DNA of 42,493 bases, from positions 1 to 42,493 of the forward strand of contig DCUZ01000018.1 of NCBI GenBank assembly GCA_002327305.1, in the 5' to 3' direction. Shown here in pieces: positions 15,008 to 22,291 of the stretch. The position numbers and the translations under genes were made by a program. Under the pieces are notes generated by a model, which was given only the letters and a program-made list of their open reading frames with translations, ran no database searches and was not told where the DNA came from. The DNA is from Holophagales bacterium UBA2201 (GTDB lineage Bacteria > Acidobacteriota > Thermoanaerobaculia > UBA2201). Within the stretch, counting starts at the first letter, position 1, and each line of letters begins with the position of its first letter.

Positions 15008-16964
15008 GGCGCTCCCCCCGGCATCGGACCCACAGGCGGACGGCGGACCCGGTGAACATGGGGAGAATGACGACCCCCTGCTGGATCCGCTCGAAGCCGT
15101 CCTCGCTGAGCGAGACGGTGCGCAGGGGGAAGACGCGCAGGGGGACGGCCGGAGGGCCCCAGGAGAGCTCCATGACGACCCCGTGCACGGTGTCCACCAC
15201 CTCCAACCCCTCCGCCTCGGCGGCCAGGGGGGCGTCGAGCGGGTATTCGCGCGGCGCGCCGGGGAGTCGCAGGAATCCCCCCGCCGGACTGGCCCCCATT
15301 TCCACCGACCAGACGGAGGAGGGGGCCTCGTTCCATTCCACCCCGGCCGAGAGGCGGTCGCCGTCGAGGGTGAGCGTCTTGGTCAGCGTCCAGCCGTCGC
15401 GCACGCTGCGGGCGGTCAGCGTCCGGCCCGCCGCCTCCACCGCCGCCTGCTCGTCGAACCATTTCCATACATCCAGGTCGGCGGCCTCGTTGAGCGACCC
15501 GGGGATGCGGGAGAACTGGTGGACGATGAGCCCCTTGCGCGGGTGGGGGTCCTCCCGGACGTCCTCCTCGAACTCCCCGGGGATGGCGTGGGCCATGTCG
15601 TGGATGGAGGCGTGCTCCCCGCCGGCGGCTTCCTGGGCCAGGTCGTGGTAGAGCTCGACGCGACGGCGGAAGGTGCCGAGCAGGTTGAGCGGCGGGGTGC
15701 GGGTGTCCAGCTCCTCGATGATGCCGCCGAAGGCGGGGCTGAAGAAGACCTGCACCTCCCCGGTCCGGGCGCGCCAGCCGCAGGAGGTCCACTCCCAGCC
15801 GGCCGGGGGGAGGGCCGCCTCGGCCCGGATGATCTGCGAGAAGATCTCCCGTTTGAGGAAGGGGAGGTAGAGGCCGCCGAAGATGCCGTGCCAGTAGGCG
15901 CAGTTGCACTGCGATTTCAACAGGTTGACGTAGCCGGGGTCCTCGGGGGCCAGGGCGTTGGAGGCCAGGATCATCCGGCGGTACATCCAGCGGGACTCCT
16001 CGTATTTGTCGAAGAACATCCGCCAGTACCCGCCGCGGACGAAGGGCTTGATCCGGCCGGCGTCGGGGCGCCGCTTGGCCTCCTCCATCAGGTCGTGGTA
16101 GGCGCGGCCGGCCCCGGCGGGGAGGGACCATTCGCCGAGCTCGACGTAGGAAAGGGTCGGCATGTGGAGGACGCCCCGGCTGGGGTGCCGGGCCAGCGCC
16201 TCGCTCACCGTGACGGTGCGGATCCATTCGGCCTTCTCCAGATGCTCGAAGAACCGCTCCAGCCACCCCTGTCCGAAGACCCAGTCCCAGGTCTTGGGCC
16301 AGGTGCCGAACTTTTCGCCGTCGTCCACCATCGTCAGGAGGAGCCCGGGGCGCGCTTCGGCCCGCTCCCGCAGGTGGGCGAAGACCTCCTCGACGGGGGC
16401 GAAGGGGATGAGATAGCGGAGCTTTTCGCTGATGGGGAACACCTCCACCTCGTGGTCCAGGTGGTCGGTGGTGAAGTGGCCGTGCACCTCGTCGGGCATC
16501 TTGCCGGAGGCGAAGAAGTGGCTGTCGTCCACGAAGACGGCCCGGATGCCGGCCGGGGCCAGGACGGCGGGCAGTTGCGGCTCCCAGACGCGCTCGGTGA
16601 GCCAGAGCGCACAGGGGCGCCGTCCGAAGGTCCCCTCCAGCGTGCGGTTCATCAGGTCCAGCTGCTCCCGCTGGTCGCGCTCGGGCAGGACCGCCAGGAT
16701 GGGCTCATAGTAGCCGCCGCCCACCATCTCCACCTGTCCGCGGTCCACGAGGCCCTTGAGGAGGTGGATGAATTCAGGGTGGTGGTCGAATATCCAATCG
16801 AAGAGGCACCCGGAGAAATGGGCCGAGCACTTCACCGCGGGATGGCCCGCGAGCGTCTCGAAAAAGGGAAGGTAGGACTTTTGGTACGCCTTTTCGAAGA
16901 CGAACCCGAAGTTGCCGACGGGCTGGTGGCAGTGCACACCGAACAGGAAGTTCACACGCTCCAT
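15000..16964 (-). CDS. GH57 4-alpha-glucanotransferase (amylase-type)
   Basis: 654 residues from ATG at 16964, with GAGGAG five to six bases upstream; longer frames to 17192 lack support. It is colinear with Thermococcus litoralis 4-alpha-glucanotransferase (659 residues). The N-terminal motif FGVHCHQPVGNFG is the first GH57 signature. Glu124 in LWLTERVWEP is the predicted nucleophile and Asp214 in TMVDDGEKFG the predicted acid/base, at essentially the same positions as in the archaeal enzyme. The C-terminal beta domain (about 390-654) is intact. It would rearrange maltodextrins or glycogen in the cytoplasm; no signal peptide is seen. It is the first gene of a two-gene operon with galT, behind a clear promoter. 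An alpha-amylase activity cannot be excluded. Confidence 0.9.
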   Translation of the reverse strand: MERVNFLFGVHCHQPVGNFGFVFEKAYQKSYLPFFETLAGHPAVKCSAHFSGCLFDWIFDHHPEFIHLLKGLVDRGQVEMVGGGYYEPILAVLPERDQREQLDLMNRTLEGTFGRRPCALWLTERVWEPQLPAVLAPAGIRAVFVDDSHFFASGKMPDEVHGHFTTDHLDHEVEVFPISEKLRYLIPFAPVEEVFAHLRERAEARPGLLLTMVDDGEKFGTWPKTWDWVFGQGWLERFFEHLEKAEWIRTVTVSEALARHPSRGVLHMPTLSYVELGEWSLPAGAGRAYHDLMEEAKRRPDAGRIKPFVRGGYWRMFFDKYEESRWMYRRMILASNALAPEDPGYVNLLKSQCNCAYWHGIFGGLYLPFLKREIFSQIIRAEAALPPAGWEWTSCGWRARTGEVQVFFSPAFGGIIEELDTRTPPLNLLGTFRRRVELYHDLAQEAAGGEHASIHDMAHAIPGEFEEDVREDPHPRKGLIVHQFSRIPGSLNEAADLDVWKWFDEQAAVEAAGRTLTARSVRDGWTLTKTLTLDGDRLSAGVEWNEAPSSVWSVEMGASPAGGFLRLPGAPREYPLDAPLAAEAEGLEVVDTVHGVVMELSWGPPAVPLRVFPLRTVSLSEDGFERIQQGVVILPMFTGSAVRLWVRCRGERHV

Positions 16965-16993
16965 GCGCTCTCCTCGACTTTCTTGGATCATGG

Positions 16994-17022
16994 AATATAC
17001 CGCAAAGCGCCCGCGATGGCAA
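16994..17022 (-). promoter_or_regulatory. Promoter of the GH57-galT operon
   Basis: On the minus strand TTGCCA (17017-17022) and TATATT (16994-16999) are spaced by 17 bases. The predicted start of transcription is near 16987, leaving a leader of about 23 bases that holds the Shine-Dalgarno. Confidence 0.7.
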
Positions 17023-17122
17023 GATGACCGCCCCATGGCCGGGCGGGGGGGCGAAGGCGGGATGCGCCCGGCCGGCCCGGCCCGCGGGACCCGCTGGACC
17101 GCCTTCCGCCGGCGGTTTTTGA

Positions 17123-17128
17123 TACAAT
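17123..17128 (+). promoter_or_regulatory. Candidate -10 box giving a leaderless transcript
   Basis: TACAAT lies eight bases before the ATG at 17137, so a transcript would begin at or next to the start codon. There is no convincing Shine-Dalgarno before this ATG. The -35 position (CGCCTT) is poor. Just upstream, CCGCC (17099-17103) and GGCGG (17111-17115) followed by TTTTT look like a small terminator hairpin, perhaps shielding the promoter from read-through. Confidence 0.45.
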
Positions 17129-17136
17129 GGTGGCCT

Positions 17137-18951
17137 ATGATCGAAATGGTCACCTTCCACGGTGACATCAACGAGGAGTACGAGTTTTTCACGACCGTCT
17201 CCGGTCCGGAGATCCATCGGCGGTACTACATGAAGGAGGACCAGCGGGGCCTCCATTTCTTCTCGCAGGCGAACGAGGTGGTGATCACCGCCGAGGGGCT
17301 CTACTACAACTGCACCGGCGGCCAGGTCTCGGAGTACATGTTCGGGGCCACCCTGCCCCTGCAGGACATCCTCACGGAGGACGTCCTCAACCGCCTCATC
17401 ATGTTCGGGGCCTACGAGGACCCCAAAACGCACGAACTCTACTTCACCAGCAAGGTGGCGGGATCCCTCAATTACGAGACCATCTTCCTCAACGGCAACG
17501 CCACCAGCAACTATTTTTTCTTCGTGGCCGACCCCCGGCGGACCCTCTCCGTGATCGAACAGCAGGAACGGACGCTGAAATCGCTGGGGAAGTTCCTCAA
17601 ACGGACCGAGATGATCGGCCGGGGCGAGGACACCCGCCTGATGGAGGAGTTCCGGGTCCACCTGGGGGAGGGGCGCAGCGACATCATCCTCGTCCGGATC
17701 GGCAACAAGATCGTGAGCCGGCTTTACGAGGACCTCCGGCGCCATTACCGGGAGAACCGGCGCCTTCCCGACGACATCCCGGGGGAGGAGCGGCTGGACC
17801 CCTACCAGAAGGAGCGGCTCCGCATCGACATCATTTACCAGGACCCGGCCAACCGCTCCATCATCCGGGAGTACAAGTCGCTGCTGGCCCAGCACCGGGG
17901 CAAGGACCTCCCCCCGTCCATCCGGGCCCGCCTCCAAAGACTGCGCACCCTTTCCATCAAGCAGAACATCCCCCCCACCGTCTTCGACACCCTCGAGCAG
18001 ATCATCTTCCAGGGGAAGAAGGCCCTCGAGCAGGTGAACGAGCCGGAGTACATCACCTCCTCGCGGCAGATCCTGGAGGGGTTCCTCCTCGAGTCGGGCC
18101 CCTTCACGCACGAGATCTCCAAGGACGAACTGATCTGCATCCTCTTCAACAAGCAGAAGGCCGTGGCCGAGCGCGACAACACCTTCGAGGAGATCCTCCT
18201 GGACGTGGGGCGGCTCATCGACGAGAAGGTCTCCCAGAGCGAGGACTTCCAACTGCTGGAGGCCTTCGGGGCGATGGTCACCTACCTGGACCGGTTCGAC
18301 TCCACCGCCTCCTTCATCAACAAACTGGCCTTCATGGACAACGTGGAGATGGAGGAGAGCAACGTCCGCTCCCTCCTCAACAACGGCCGCATCTTCGAGG
18401 AATTGGAGGCCGGGCTTTTCGACCGCCTCTTTTTCCGCCCCCTGCGCCTCAACCCGTACCTGCCCTCCTACGGCGCCAAGAAGCTGGAGGCCCTCTCCAC
18501 GGGCCTGACCAACATCGCCAACAACGTCGCCACCATCCAGGACATCTGCTTCGTCATCAACGAGATCAACCGGGAGGAGGAGGCCTTCCTCACCCTCCAT
18601 TCGCTGGCCAAGGAGCGGCTCAAGCACTTCTACGTGGACCTCAACACCCTCGAGGGGAAGGTGGCCTTCCAGCGCGAGATCCAGAGGGAGATGAAGAAGG
18701 GGGCGAGCCAGGTCGTCTTCGAGGAGGAGGTCTTCCAGGAGGTCCTGCGGAAGATCCAGCTGGAGTCGTTCTACGTCAGCCAGATCCTCCCCGTGGTCCT
18801 GGAGAGCCTGGACACGCGCCTGCGGGAGGACTTCCTCCGCAACAGCGGCCTGGACCGCTTCCTGGTGGAGGAGCTGGAGCAGGAGTACTTCCTGATGGAA
18901 AATCTGGATTCCTCCCTCCTTGCCGCGCTCCAGGCCGCCCCGGCCGCGTGA
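17137..18951 (+). CDS. TIGR04442-like protein of unknown function
   Basis: 604 residues from ATG at 17137; a second ATG at 17146 is possible. The sequence (MVTFHGDINEEYEFFTTVSG at its start) resembles a family I associate with TIGR04442, conserved in Geobacter-like and related bacteria and without a known role. That assignment is from memory and should be treated as tentative. No signal peptide or membrane segment is seen. An N-terminal part of about 200 residues is beta-rich and the rest is helical and charged (for example QREIQREMKKGASQVVFEEE), suggesting a cytosolic scaffold-like protein. It is divergent from the GH57 operon, sharing a 172-base intergenic region, and its stop overlaps the GTG of the next gene (GTGA), so the two are coupled. 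Confidence 0.8.
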   Translation: MIEMVTFHGDINEEYEFFTTVSGPEIHRRYYMKEDQRGLHFFSQANEVVITAEGLYYNCTGGQVSEYMFGATLPLQDILTEDVLNRLIMFGAYEDPKTHELYFTSKVAGSLNYETIFLNGNATSNYFFFVADPRRTLSVIEQQERTLKSLGKFLKRTEMIGRGEDTRLMEEFRVHLGEGRSDIILVRIGNKIVSRLYEDLRRHYRENRRLPDDIPGEERLDPYQKERLRIDIIYQDPANRSIIREYKSLLAQHRGKDLPPSIRARLQRLRTLSIKQNIPPTVFDTLEQIIFQGKKALEQVNEPEYITSSRQILEGFLLESGPFTHEISKDELICILFNKQKAVAERDNTFEEILLDVGRLIDEKVSQSEDFQLLEAFGAMVTYLDRFDSTASFINKLAFMDNVEMEESNVRSLLNNGRIFEELEAGLFDRLFFRPLRLNPYLPSYGAKKLEALSTGLTNIANNVATIQDICFVINEINREEEAFLTLHSLAKERLKHFYVDLNTLEGKVAFQREIQREMKKGASQVVFEEEVFQEVLRKIQLESFYVSQILPVVLESLDTRLREDFLRNSGLDRFLVEELEQEYFLMENLDSSLLAALQAAPAA

Positions 18952-21305
18952 AGCCTGCCGGAAGGCCGGAAGGCCGGAAGGCCGGAAGGCAGAAGCCATC
19001 CCCTTGGATAGACCGATTCCTACGCATCATCGGCGGGGTGGGCGTCCTCCTGGCCGCGGCGTTCGCTGCCGCGGAGACCCCCCAACAGGCCGACGCCCGG
19101 GGGCTGAAGCTGGTGGTCGAACAGCGGTGGGAGGAGGCCCTGTCATTGTACGACGAGGCCGTGAAGGCCCATCCGGGCCATGCCCCACTCCTGCGCAACC
19201 TGGCCAACGTCTGCGTGGTGGAGAAGAAACACGGCCGGGCGATCGACGCCCTCCAGGGGGCCGTCGCGCTGGAGCCGTCCCACGAGGGGTCGTGGAAGCT
19301 CCTGCGGGAACTGCTCCTCTCGGGGGGAAGGGAGGGGGAGTGGGTGGGGTGGGCCGCGCGGTGGAACCGGGCCGCGAAGTCGGAGGAGTCCTTCCGCGCC
19401 CTGGCCGGGGCCCACTGGCGGGCGGGCCGCCGCTCGCAGGCCCTCGCCCTCATCCGGTCGCGCCCCCCCCTGCGCGCCTCGCTGGAGGGGGCCCCGCTCC
19501 CCGCCCCCTCCGCCTCCATTCGGGAACTGGTCCTCCTCGTCACCCTGGACACCTTCCGGGACGACCTCATCGACCCCGCCGTCACCCCGGCCCTCCACCG
19601 GCTGGCCCGGGAGGGGCACCGCTTTCGCGACTGCACGGCCGTGTCCCCCATCACCCTTCCGGCCCACGCCTCGATCATGACGGGGCTCTATCCCAACCGC
19701 ACGGGGGTGAGGGACAACTCCATCCACCGCCTGCCTCCCCAGGCCGAAACCCTGGCGGAGGCCTTCAAGGCGCGGGGGTGGGCCACGGGGGCTTTCGTCT
19801 CCGCCTACATCCTGGACCGCCGGTTCGGCCTCGACCAGGGGTTCGACGCCTACGGCGACCGGTTCGCCCCCATGGAGGCCGGGGGGCGGTTTCCCGAGAG
19901 CCGGCGGGCGGAGGAGACCCTGGGCGAGGCGGCGGCATGGCTGGCCGGCCTGAAGGGCGATCGGGCCTTCCTCTGGGTCCACCTCTACGATACCCACGCT
20001 CCCTACGATCCCCCCTTTCCCTTCAGCGAGGCGTGGCCCGAGCGTCCCTACCGGGGGGAGGCGGCCTACCTCGACCACACCCTGGGGCGATTCTTCGATG
20101 TCCTGCGCGGTTCGCCTCTCTGGAAGGGCGCCACGGTGATCGTGGTGGGGGACCACGGGGAATCCCTCGGGGAGCACGGGGAGGCCACCCATGGGTTTCT
20201 CCTCTACCAATCCACCCTCCATGTGTCTCTCATCGTGCGCCTGCCTGGGCAGGGGAGGGGAGAGGCGCATGCTGTTCCCGTCTCCCAGGTGGACCTTTTT
20301 TCAACGCTTCTAGGGCGCCTTGGAGCAGAAACGCCAGAAAACGACGGCGTACCGCTTTTCACCGCAAAACCCGGCCGCACCCTTTTTTCCGAAACCCAGA
20401 TCCCCCTTCCATTCCGGTGGTCGGACCTCTACCGGGCCCGCCACCGGGCGGTGGTCTACACCGGACCTCCCGCGAACCGCTGGCACGATTTGGAAACGGA
20501 TCCGCATGAACTTGAACCGCTATCCTCGCAGGAATCAGCCCGGCCGGCCGGCCGGGGACTCGCGAAGTTGCTGGAGGCCTATCGGGCCGCCGTTCCCCGG
20601 TGGAGCGGCGTAAGCACCGATGCCGCCCTCGACGAAGAGGCCTTGGCGCGGCTCCGTTCCCTCGGGTATGTCCATGCGCTGTCCGCCGGCCTCACGGCTC
20701 CCTCCACGGGTCTGCCCGATCCCGAGCAGAAGATGGGCGCCCTGGCCCTTTACCAGCGCGCTCTGGAGGCCGAGGAGAAAGGGGAGATGAATGCGCTGGC
20801 GGCCCGGGCCCGCGAGCTGGCGGAAAAGGAGCGCGACAACCCCGCCCTGCTGGCCTTCAGCGCCGAATGGCTAAACCGGGCGGGCGACGTGAAAGAGGCG
20901 GCCCGCCGGGTGGACCAGGCCCTGGCCATCGACCCGCGCTACGCCCAGGCCCTCTTCTACCGGGGCTATCTGCGGGAGGCGAAGGGCGACCGGAAGGGGG
21001 CTGCGGCCGACTACGCGGCCGCCTTGGCCGAGCACCCCGGGCACTTCCTCGCGCGCTACAACCTCTCGCGCCTGCTCCTGATGGGAGGGGAGTGGGCCCG
21101 GGCCGAGGCCGAGATCGAAGCGATCCTGGATCGCCTGCCCAACCACGCCTACACCCTCAACAATCTGGCCTTCCTGAAGATGAAGCGGGACGGCGACTGC
21201 GCCGGAGCGCTGGAGCTGGCCCTAAAAGCGAACAATCTCAAGCCCGGCGACGCGGTGCTGAAGGAGAGTTTGGAGTCGATCAATAAAGCCTGTCAGAAGA
21301 ATTAG
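18948..21305 (+). CDS. Sulfatase-fold hydrolase with TPR repeats
   Basis: 785 residues from GTG at 18948, overlapping the previous stop as GTGA. No other ATG, GTG or TTG precedes the hydrophobic signal segment (IIGGVGVLLAAAFAAAETPQQ), so GTG is accepted although it lacks a Shine-Dalgarno. Residues 45-190 hold TPR-like helices. An alkaline-phosphatase/sulfatase fold occupies about 193-540, with Asp201, the loop Thr236-Leu-Pro-Ala-His240 and the metal motif GDHGES (Asp402, His403). The formylglycine motif CxPxR is replaced by TxPxH, so Thr236 is the likely nucleophile and this is probably a phosphodiesterase or phosphotransferase rather than a true sulfatase. Residues about 600-785 are TPR repeats (AQALFYRGYLREAKGDRKGA). 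It is likely periplasmic. Its first residues are encoded by a tandem 8-base repeat. Confidence 0.88.
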   Translation: MKPAGRPEGRKAGRQKPSPWIDRFLRIIGGVGVLLAAAFAAAETPQQADARGLKLVVEQRWEEALSLYDEAVKAHPGHAPLLRNLANVCVVEKKHGRAIDALQGAVALEPSHEGSWKLLRELLLSGGREGEWVGWAARWNRAAKSEESFRALAGAHWRAGRRSQALALIRSRPPLRASLEGAPLPAPSASIRELVLLVTLDTFRDDLIDPAVTPALHRLAREGHRFRDCTAVSPITLPAHASIMTGLYPNRTGVRDNSIHRLPPQAETLAEAFKARGWATGAFVSAYILDRRFGLDQGFDAYGDRFAPMEAGGRFPESRRAEETLGEAAAWLAGLKGDRAFLWVHLYDTHAPYDPPFPFSEAWPERPYRGEAAYLDHTLGRFFDVLRGSPLWKGATVIVVGDHGESLGEHGEATHGFLLYQSTLHVSLIVRLPGQGRGEAHAVPVSQVDLFSTLLGRLGAETPENDGVPLFTAKPGRTLFSETQIPLPFRWSDLYRARHRAVVYTGPPANRWHDLETDPHELEPLSSQESARPAGRGLAKLLEAYRAAVPRWSGVSTDAALDEEALARLRSLGYVHALSAGLTAPSTGLPDPEQKMGALALYQRALEAEEKGEMNALAARARELAEKERDNPALLAFSAEWLNRAGDVKEAARRVDQALAIDPRYAQALFYRGYLREAKGDRKGAAADYAAALAEHPGHFLARYNLSRLLLMGGEWARAEAEIEAILDRLPNHAYTLNNLAFLKMKRDGDCAGALELALKANNLKPGDAVLKESLESINKACQKN
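18958..18989. repeat. Four tandem copies of CCGGAAGG inside a gene start
   Basis: CCGGAAGG is repeated four times without error. It lies just after the TIGR04442-like stop and encodes a basic stretch (GRPEGRKAGRQK) at the N-terminus of the sulfatase-fold protein. The same unit occurs at 22236-22266 and 30900-30923. Confidence 0.85.
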
Positions 21306-21468
21306 CGGAGAAATTGTCCTATGTCCATGGCCCTTTGTCCTTGGTCAAGGATCGTTCGTCGTTCCTCGTGCTTAAGTTCGTCGTTAACGGTGTTGTCCCT
21401 GGTCCGTTGTCCTTGGACTTGGAATCGAGAGAGTCATCAGACTGACCAGATGGACTAGATGGACAGTC
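21306..21468. repeat. Low-complexity intergenic region with GTCC repeats
   Basis: The 163 bases between two convergent genes are visibly less GC-rich than their surroundings. They contain imperfect direct repeats built on TTTGTCCTTGG, TTGTCCCTGG and TTGTCCTTGG, plus GATGGACTAGATGGAC near the right end. No coding frame, hairpin terminator or RNA gene is recognised. Confidence 0.5.
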
Positions 21469-22188
21469 CTATTTTCCCGGTCGGAACTCCACAAGTTTCA
21501 TGTCGCACTCGGACACGGTGCCGTGGTGGCCGAACTGGTAGCGGATGATGCCGATGCCCTCGGCGTATTCGACGAATTCGTGGGAACCCAGGCAGCGATA
21601 GGTCACCAAGACCGTTTTATAGGGTTTTTCGGGATCTACGCCCTTGATGCCGGTCAATTTCTTCTCGGCGATTTCTTCGACATTCCAGCGGTACATGGAA
21701 TCATCCCGGGGGTATTCCTCGTCGTCGCCCCAATGCGTCCCCTCGCTCAGCGGGATCGGCAAATCCGGGTGATCGACGGAAATGAGCGACGACAAGCGTT
21801 TCGCATCCCCTCCGGATGCCTTCAGGATGTCTCCACAGCCTACAGATGATGCGGCGTTGTAGTACCCTCCCCCGTTCCAGAGGAGAACCCGCGCGGACGG
21901 CTCCTTGCCCTCCATGTACCAAACCATATCATCGGGATGGCCCTTGAGACAGGCCGCTAGGACGCCGTCGGCCTCGACCGTCGCGGTCACCTCCATCATC
22001 CAGAAGACGACCCGGTTCTTGACCTCGGTTCCGACCTGCCACTCTACCGGTCCCCGAAAAGCCCAAGTCGTCCCCTTGGCCAGGGGAAAGAACGATGATG
22101 GCGGAACGGTCTTCGGAGCGTCAGCCGCCCAAGCCAAGCATGAGGCCGATAATAGTAAACTCAGCGGGAAGAATGTCTTGTGCGTCAT
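21469..22188 (-). CDS. Small secreted protein of unknown function
   Basis: 239 residues from ATG at 22188, with a weak GAGGG upstream. The first 22 residues form a signal peptide ending around AWAADA, so the product is exported. The body is mixed beta with several aromatic residues (VEWQVGTEV, MVWYMEGKEP, FVEYAEGIGIIRYQ) and two Cys pairs, with no motif I can name. It is the gene downstream of the TonB-dependent receptor, separated by 90 bases that contain a hairpin and a short repeat, and may be cotranscribed. Base composition is less GC-rich than the neighbours, which could mean later acquisition. No function is proposed. Confidence 0.8.
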   Translation of the reverse strand: MTHKTFFPLSLLLSASCLAWAADAPKTVPPSSFFPLAKGTTWAFRGPVEWQVGTEVKNRVVFWMMEVTATVEADGVLAACLKGHPDDMVWYMEGKEPSARVLLWNGGGYYNAASSVGCGDILKASGGDAKRLSSLISVDHPDLPIPLSEGTHWGDDEEYPRDDSMYRWNVEEIAEKKLTGIKGVDPEKPYKTVLVTYRCLGSHEFVEYAEGIGIIRYQFGHHGTVSECDMKLVEFRPGK

Positions 22189-22235
22189 GCCTGGCCCTCT
22201 TTTTTGCCGGCTGTCCCGTCGGTCGGGTGGGGGAG

Positions 22236-22266
22236 CCTTCCGGCTTTCCCGCCTTCGGCCTTCCGG
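22236..22266. repeat. Degenerate CCGGAAGG repeat between the receptor and the secreted protein
   Basis: On the minus strand the region reads CCGGAAGG, CCGAAGG, CGGGAAAG, CCGGAAGG. It belongs with the repeats at 18958-18989 and 30900-30923. It occupies the gap downstream of the TonB-dependent receptor stop. Confidence 0.65.
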
Positions 22267-22267
22267 C

Positions 22268-22291
22268 GATCCAGTTCGCTAGAACTGGATC
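22268..22291 (-). repeat. Perfect inverted repeat around the receptor stop codon
   Basis: GATCCAGTTC (22268-22277) and GAACTGGATC (22282-22291) are exact reverse complements with a four-base centre. The stop codon TAG of the TonB-dependent receptor (22279-22281) lies in the centre. The transcript would form a 10-bp hairpin there. No T-run follows, so it is not a standard terminator; it may stabilise the 3' end or limit read-through into the next gene. Confidence 0.8.

Noticed and set aside
14862..17027. Plus-strand frame opposite GH57 and galT
   Set aside because: It crosses two real genes and their promoter, and shows no domain; the minus-strand catalytic residues are at family positions.
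17099..17120. Intrinsic terminator CCGCC/GGCGG followed by TTTTT
   Set aside because: The stem is only five bases and no plus-strand gene lies upstream within range; mentioned only as possible promoter insulation.
18958..18989. CRISPR-like array
   Set aside because: The repeat unit is 8 bases in direct tandem with no spacers and no cas genes nearby.
16774..18999. Minus-strand frame of 741 codons opposite the TIGR04442-like gene
   Set aside because: Leu/Glu/Asp repetitive antisense product; it spans the divergent promoter region.
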